The notes under the pieces: model-generated
Seen by the model: the letters and a program-made list of their open reading frames with translations, nothing else
The model's database searches: none
What the model was told of the DNA's origin: nothing
Made by a program: the position numbers and the translations under genes
Shown: one piece after another, positions 61,194 to 64,000 of the stretch
Layout of the letters: every line of letters starts with the position of its first letter
Position numbering within the stretch: position 1 is the first letter of the stretch
Source of the DNA: an uncultured Mailhella sp.
GTDB taxonomy: Bacteria; Desulfobacterota; Desulfovibrionia; Desulfovibrionales; Desulfovibrionaceae
Direction: 5' to 3'
DNA: 64,000 bases
Assembly (NCBI GenBank): GCA_910578585.1
Contig: CAJTRG010000012.1
Coordinates: 13,202 to 77,201, forward strand

Positions 61194-62066
61194 TTATTTC
61201 TTGCTGACAGATGAAATGATAATACCTGCCAAAGCAATGCAAATACCGGCTATTTGCAGGGTGTTCATTTTTTCTCCTAAAAGAATATAGGCAAATAAGA
61301 GGGTAAAGACAGGGATAAGGTTGCCGTAAAGTGCCACTATGCCGGCGGGCATAAACGAAATAGACAAGTTAAAGAGAAAATACGCGATAATGCCAACGCC
61401 AACAGCAACGTAAAGAAGCCCTGCCAAAGCAGGCATTGTAATATCCGTTGGAACGGGCGCAAAGAATAGAAGCGGGAAGAAAACAATAGTTCCGCCAAGG
61501 GCTTGGATGGCAGAAACCGCTAAAAAAGAATAGCGTTTTGTGATAATGCGAGCACAAATGGCATAGCCTGTTGTGGATAAGACTGCGCCAAGCATGAGCA
61601 GGTTGCCAAGGAGCGGATTGGAGGCTCTTTCATCTCCCGGAGCAAAATAGGAGGAGATTGCAACCCCGATAACCGCAAGAAAGATAGCAATGATAGTACG
61701 GGAACTTAATTCTTCTTTGAGGAATATCCAGCCGGCTAAAGAAGCACAAAGAGGAAAACAGGCAGCAATAACACCGCCTTGTGAGGCTGTTGTAAATTTC
61801 ATGGAAAATGTTTCAAACAAGAAGAATAAACAGGGCTCAAAGGCAACCATAGCCACAAGATATTTCCAGTCACCTTTTTGATAAGGGAGATTTTTCCATT
61901 TTCCGAGTAAAACTAAATAAAATACGCCGGCAAAAGCAACACGCGCAAAAACGACATGAAAAACTAAAAAGGATTCAAAGGCGTATTTCATGCCGATCAT
62001 GGCACCGCCCCAAATAGTAAAACAGAGGATAACCAGCATTTTAAGCGTAGCAGGTGAAAATTGCAT
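61194..62066 (-). CDS. DMT-superfamily (EamA) transporter
   Basis: The 290-residue protein has ten hydrophobic segments in two EamA halves; it opens LVILCFTIWGGAMIGMKYAFE and has GVIAACFPLCASLAGWIFLKEELS at the end of half one and LYGNLIPVFTLLFAYILLGEKMN at the end of half two. It would move amino acids or metabolites out across the inner membrane. Substrate not readable. Separate from neighbours in orientation. Confidence 0.88.
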   Translation of the reverse strand: MQFSPATLKMLVILCFTIWGGAMIGMKYAFESFLVFHVVFARVAFAGVFYLVLLGKWKNLPYQKGDWKYLVAMVAFEPCLFFLFETFSMKFTTASQGGVIAACFPLCASLAGWIFLKEELSSRTIIAIFLAVIGVAISSYFAPGDERASNPLLGNLLMLGAVLSTTGYAICARIITKRYSFLAVSAIQALGGTIVFFPLLFFAPVPTDITMPALAGLLYVAVGVGIIAYFLFNLSISFMPAGIVALYGNLIPVFTLLFAYILLGEKMNTLQIAGICIALAGIIISSVSKK

Positions 62067-62219
62067 AAGTGCTCCTTACATAAATCTGATAAGCATTTTG
62101 AAAAATTTTCAGGAATTATATAGCATAGATACAATAAAAATGTCCATAAAAATTAAAATCAGCTATCCACTTGTAAAAGCGGTATTATTTACAGGTATAA
62201 AAAAATGTATGAAAAAAAT

Positions 62220-63308
62220 TTAAGAAGCCAATTCTTTTTTGATGAGTGAACAAATGCGATATACATCAGCATGAGCAAGTTGCGGATAGAGCGGCAGGCA
62301 GGCAATTCTTGAGGCAATATCTTCTGAAATGGGGCAGGGCTGATAAGAAAGGAAAAGCAAAGTATTTAAACTGGGATAAAAATATCGGCGGGGAAAAATA
62401 TTTTCCTTTGCAAGGACGTTAAAAATATGGAGTAATTCTGCTTCATCTTTAAATAAAACAGGAAAATAGCCATGATTAAGCCGTAAATTTTCTTGCTTTT
62501 CTGGAATTTCAACAATGTTTTGCAGCTCAGCTCTGTAAATTTCTGTAATATCTCTTCTTTTAACTAATATTTCAGAGAGATATTCAATATTGCAAAGTCC
62601 CATGGCAGCGTGAAATTCTGATTGTTTTGCATTGATGCCAACGCAGTAATAGGTATCAGAACTATGCCCGAATTGTTTTAAAAGGCCACATTTATCATAT
62701 AATTCTTGTGAGCTCGTGATAACCGCGCCGCCTTCAATGGTATGGAAAAGCTTTGTAGCATGAAAAGAGCATGTTGAAATATCTCCATAGGATAAGAGGC
62801 TTTTTCCTTCATATTTTGAAGTAAAGGCATGTGCTCCGTCGTAAATAACTTTTAGTGAATATTTATCTGCTATTGCCTGTATTTTATGAACATCACAGGC
62901 AAATCCAAAAACATGGACAGCAAGAATGGCTTTTGTTTTAGAGGTGATTTTTTCTTCAATTTTATCAGGATCAATGGTAAAATTATCTGTCTTTATATCC
63001 ACAAAAACAGGTGTGCATTTTTCCCAAAGAATACTGTTTATGGTTGCAACATAGGTGAAAGGTGTTGTAATAATTTCACAATTTTCAAGTCCAAGAGCAT
63101 GAATAGCAAGTTGAATTGCTATGGTTCCATTGGTGACATACTGAAAATAGGGAACTTGAAGAAAATTTTTTAAGGTATTTTCGAGTGTTATAACAAGATT
63201 GGCATTATTGGTTAAAGGCAAATTATTATCAAAAATATTTTCAAGGTATGAAAAATATTTTGCTTTATCAGGAAGAAATGATTTTGTTACAAAAATTTTA
63301 TTATTCAT
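62220..63308 (-). CDS. DegT/DnrJ/EryC1-family sugar aminotransferase
   Basis: The 362-residue PLP enzyme has VTNGTIAIQLAIHALG near 58, VIYDGAHAFTSKYEGK near 154 and Schiff-base Lys186 in SFHATKLFHTIEGGAV. It differs from PseC and WecE in the IEGGAV motif, nearer to the FdtB/QdtB/VioA-type 3- or 4-aminotransferases. It is not beside other sugar genes in this window and may belong to a cluster beyond the right edge or be a displaced gene of the glycan island. Confidence 0.83.
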   Translation of the reverse strand: MNNKIFVTKSFLPDKAKYFSYLENIFDNNLPLTNNANLVITLENTLKNFLQVPYFQYVTNGTIAIQLAIHALGLENCEIITTPFTYVATINSILWEKCTPVFVDIKTDNFTIDPDKIEEKITSKTKAILAVHVFGFACDVHKIQAIADKYSLKVIYDGAHAFTSKYEGKSLLSYGDISTCSFHATKLFHTIEGGAVITSSQELYDKCGLLKQFGHSSDTYYCVGINAKQSEFHAAMGLCNIEYLSEILVKRRDITEIYRAELQNIVEIPEKQENLRLNHGYFPVLFKDEAELLHIFNVLAKENIFPRRYFYPSLNTLLFLSYQPCPISEDIASRIACLPLYPQLAHADVYRICSLIKKELAS

Positions 63309-63489
63309 ATAACCTCAATAACAAATTATATTTTTTTGAGTAAATTTTTGCAAGCAGAAAATACTGAAGTGTAAATAAATTTTCCTAAAAACTCTTTTTA
63401 TGGGTTTACGGGGAAAGTTCCAATCGAGCATTTTTATTAGGGTGTTTCCGGAAATAATTGCAAATAATTTTTCTGATGTTTTATAATTA

Positions 63490-63700
63490 AGCTTAAAAAG
63501 TTTTGTAAAGGGGGCAGCCCACAGTCTTACCAAAACTTATCATTACATGATGTTCTACCCCCCCAGTCTTATTCTTGCTTATAGCTTTGCTATGCATGAC
63601 AGCTGGGTATGAGAACCCCTAACTTATTGTAGTGTCTCAACAATAAGTAAGAGGGCTGTGGACTTGAACCTCTGCTGGCTCTAAGTCTTAAATCCTTGAT
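63490..63700. other. Structured non-coding region, possible insertion-element remnant
   Basis: No convincing gene is present. ACTTATTGT (63622-63630) and ACAATAAGT (63640-63648) form a nine-base stem with a nine-base loop, flanked by ACCCCT and AGAGGG that extend it imperfectly. AGCCCACAG near 63516 and GGGCTGTGG near 63653 bracket the area. A GGTTCAAGTCC-like stretch on the minus strand near 63670 recalls a tRNA T-arm, but no full tRNA folds. Such hairpin-rich tails are typical of IS200/IS605 right ends; I cannot prove this. Confidence 0.3.
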
Positions 63701-63938
63701 TTGACAAAGAGCTGTATGAGGGGGAAGAAACTTTTACAGCCACCGAAGGCGACGAAGTCGTTTCTGTTGCGAAGTATGAGCCTTACAGAAATGGACAGCA
63801 GAGCAGCGAAGAATGAGCTTTACGGATGCGGCAGCTGTTAATGAGCTTGCGAGTGTTACAGATAGCGGCAGTGACTATTTTGCAAAATCTTTGCCGAAGA
63901 ACTGCTTTTATTTGTAACGTTCATAACTTCGCGAAAAA
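63700..63938. repeat. MITE-like dispersed repeat, copy 3a (fragment)
   Basis: 63721-63764 is the inverted counterpart of 47821-47863, sharing AGCCACCGAAGGCGACGAAG. Further on, three imperfect direct units with GAGC-TTAC and CAGCAG-like words (63778, 63817, 63843) also echo 40346-40398. Confidence 0.5.
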
Positions 63939-63939
63939 C

Positions 63940-64000
63940 TAGAGTATTTCCAGTAAATCTTACGAATTTCTTGCAGGGGAAAAACTTTTGAAAAAGTTTC
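63940..64000. repeat. MITE-like dispersed repeat, copy 3b (left end, runs off the window)
   Basis: TAGAGTATTTCC begins at 63940 and the next 49 bases match the inverse of 57060-57108 with one mismatch. The rest of the element lies beyond the window edge. Confidence 0.65.

Noticed and set aside
63315..63533. 72-residue minus-strand frame (MVRLWAAPF...)
   Set aside because: No ribosome site, no recognisable domain, and it runs into the structured, repeat-containing end region.
63655..63720. tRNA suggested by a GGTTCAAGTCC-like T-arm on the minus strand
   Set aside because: The T-stem does not pair and no acceptor, D or anticodon stem could be built around it.
63778..63870. CRISPR-like direct repeats
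   Set aside because: Only three degenerate units without regular spacers; they are part of the dispersed repeat family.

Overview
The window is low-G+C bacterial chromosome. The gene content fits a sulfate-reducer-type deltaproteobacterium (Desulfovibrionales-like): an AhbD-type alternative heme synthase beside zinc-type hemB, formate-tetrahydrofolate ligase, TamA/TamB, a DHH-CBS-poly(A) polymerase fusion, and a flhA-flhF-flhG-fliA-cheY-fliL flagellar operon. The species cannot be named from this sequence alone. There is no rRNA, CRISPR array or prophage; one tRNA (anticodon CAT) is present.

Bases 1-26000 are a surface-glycan island, probably for flagellin or polysaccharide glycosylation. 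It opens with a truncated glycosyltransferase. Next comes a plus-strand operon: a WecF-like transferase, a sugar aminotransferase fused to a radical SAM/SPASM enzyme, then a four-gene acyl module (PglD/NeuD-like acyltransferase, an unknown protein of about 187 residues, a KASIII-type ketoacyl synthase with an intact Cys-His-Asn triad, and an acyl carrier protein). A minus-strand operon follows (membrane sulfatase-like enzyme, methyltransferase, ATP-grasp, SDR, metallophosphatase), then a plus-strand group of two methyltransferases and a repeat-bearing WecF-like protein. The minus-strand pseudaminic acid operon (pseB, pseC, pseF, a frameshifted methylase, a TIM-barrel protein, a SECOND copy of the acyl module, a formyltransferase, a PIG-L deacetylase, pseI) lies between matching promoter and terminator signals. 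No pseG or pseH is recognisable. In both operons the acyl module accompanies a sugar 4-aminotransferase. I read it as a portable system that makes a short acyl-ACP and loads it onto 4-amino-sugars. This is the best candidate for an undescribed system here.

Bases 26000-40400 hold a dicarboxylate symporter, a compact oxygen-independent methylthioadenosine salvage operon (mtnP, class II aldolase, mtnA), an AMIN-domain protein, a TPR protein, fhs, and divergently tamA-tamB. Bases 40400-47700 are the flagellar regulatory operon, with a good sigma-28-like promoter before cheY.

Bases 47700-64000 hold the DHH-CBS-tRNA nucleotidyltransferase fusion, a HAD phosphatase, the tRNA, three tandem TSUP permeases, queH, a PaaK-like ligase without the usual P-loop, a chloramphenicol-acetyltransferase-like gene whose 5' part is missing, ahbD-hemB, a WYL regulator, a DMT transporter and a lone sugar aminotransferase. 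A MITE-like dispersed repeat family with imperfect terminal inverted repeats occurs at about 47725-47932, 56970-57108 and 63700-64000. Its end abuts the truncated acetyltransferase exactly where homology to the family begins.
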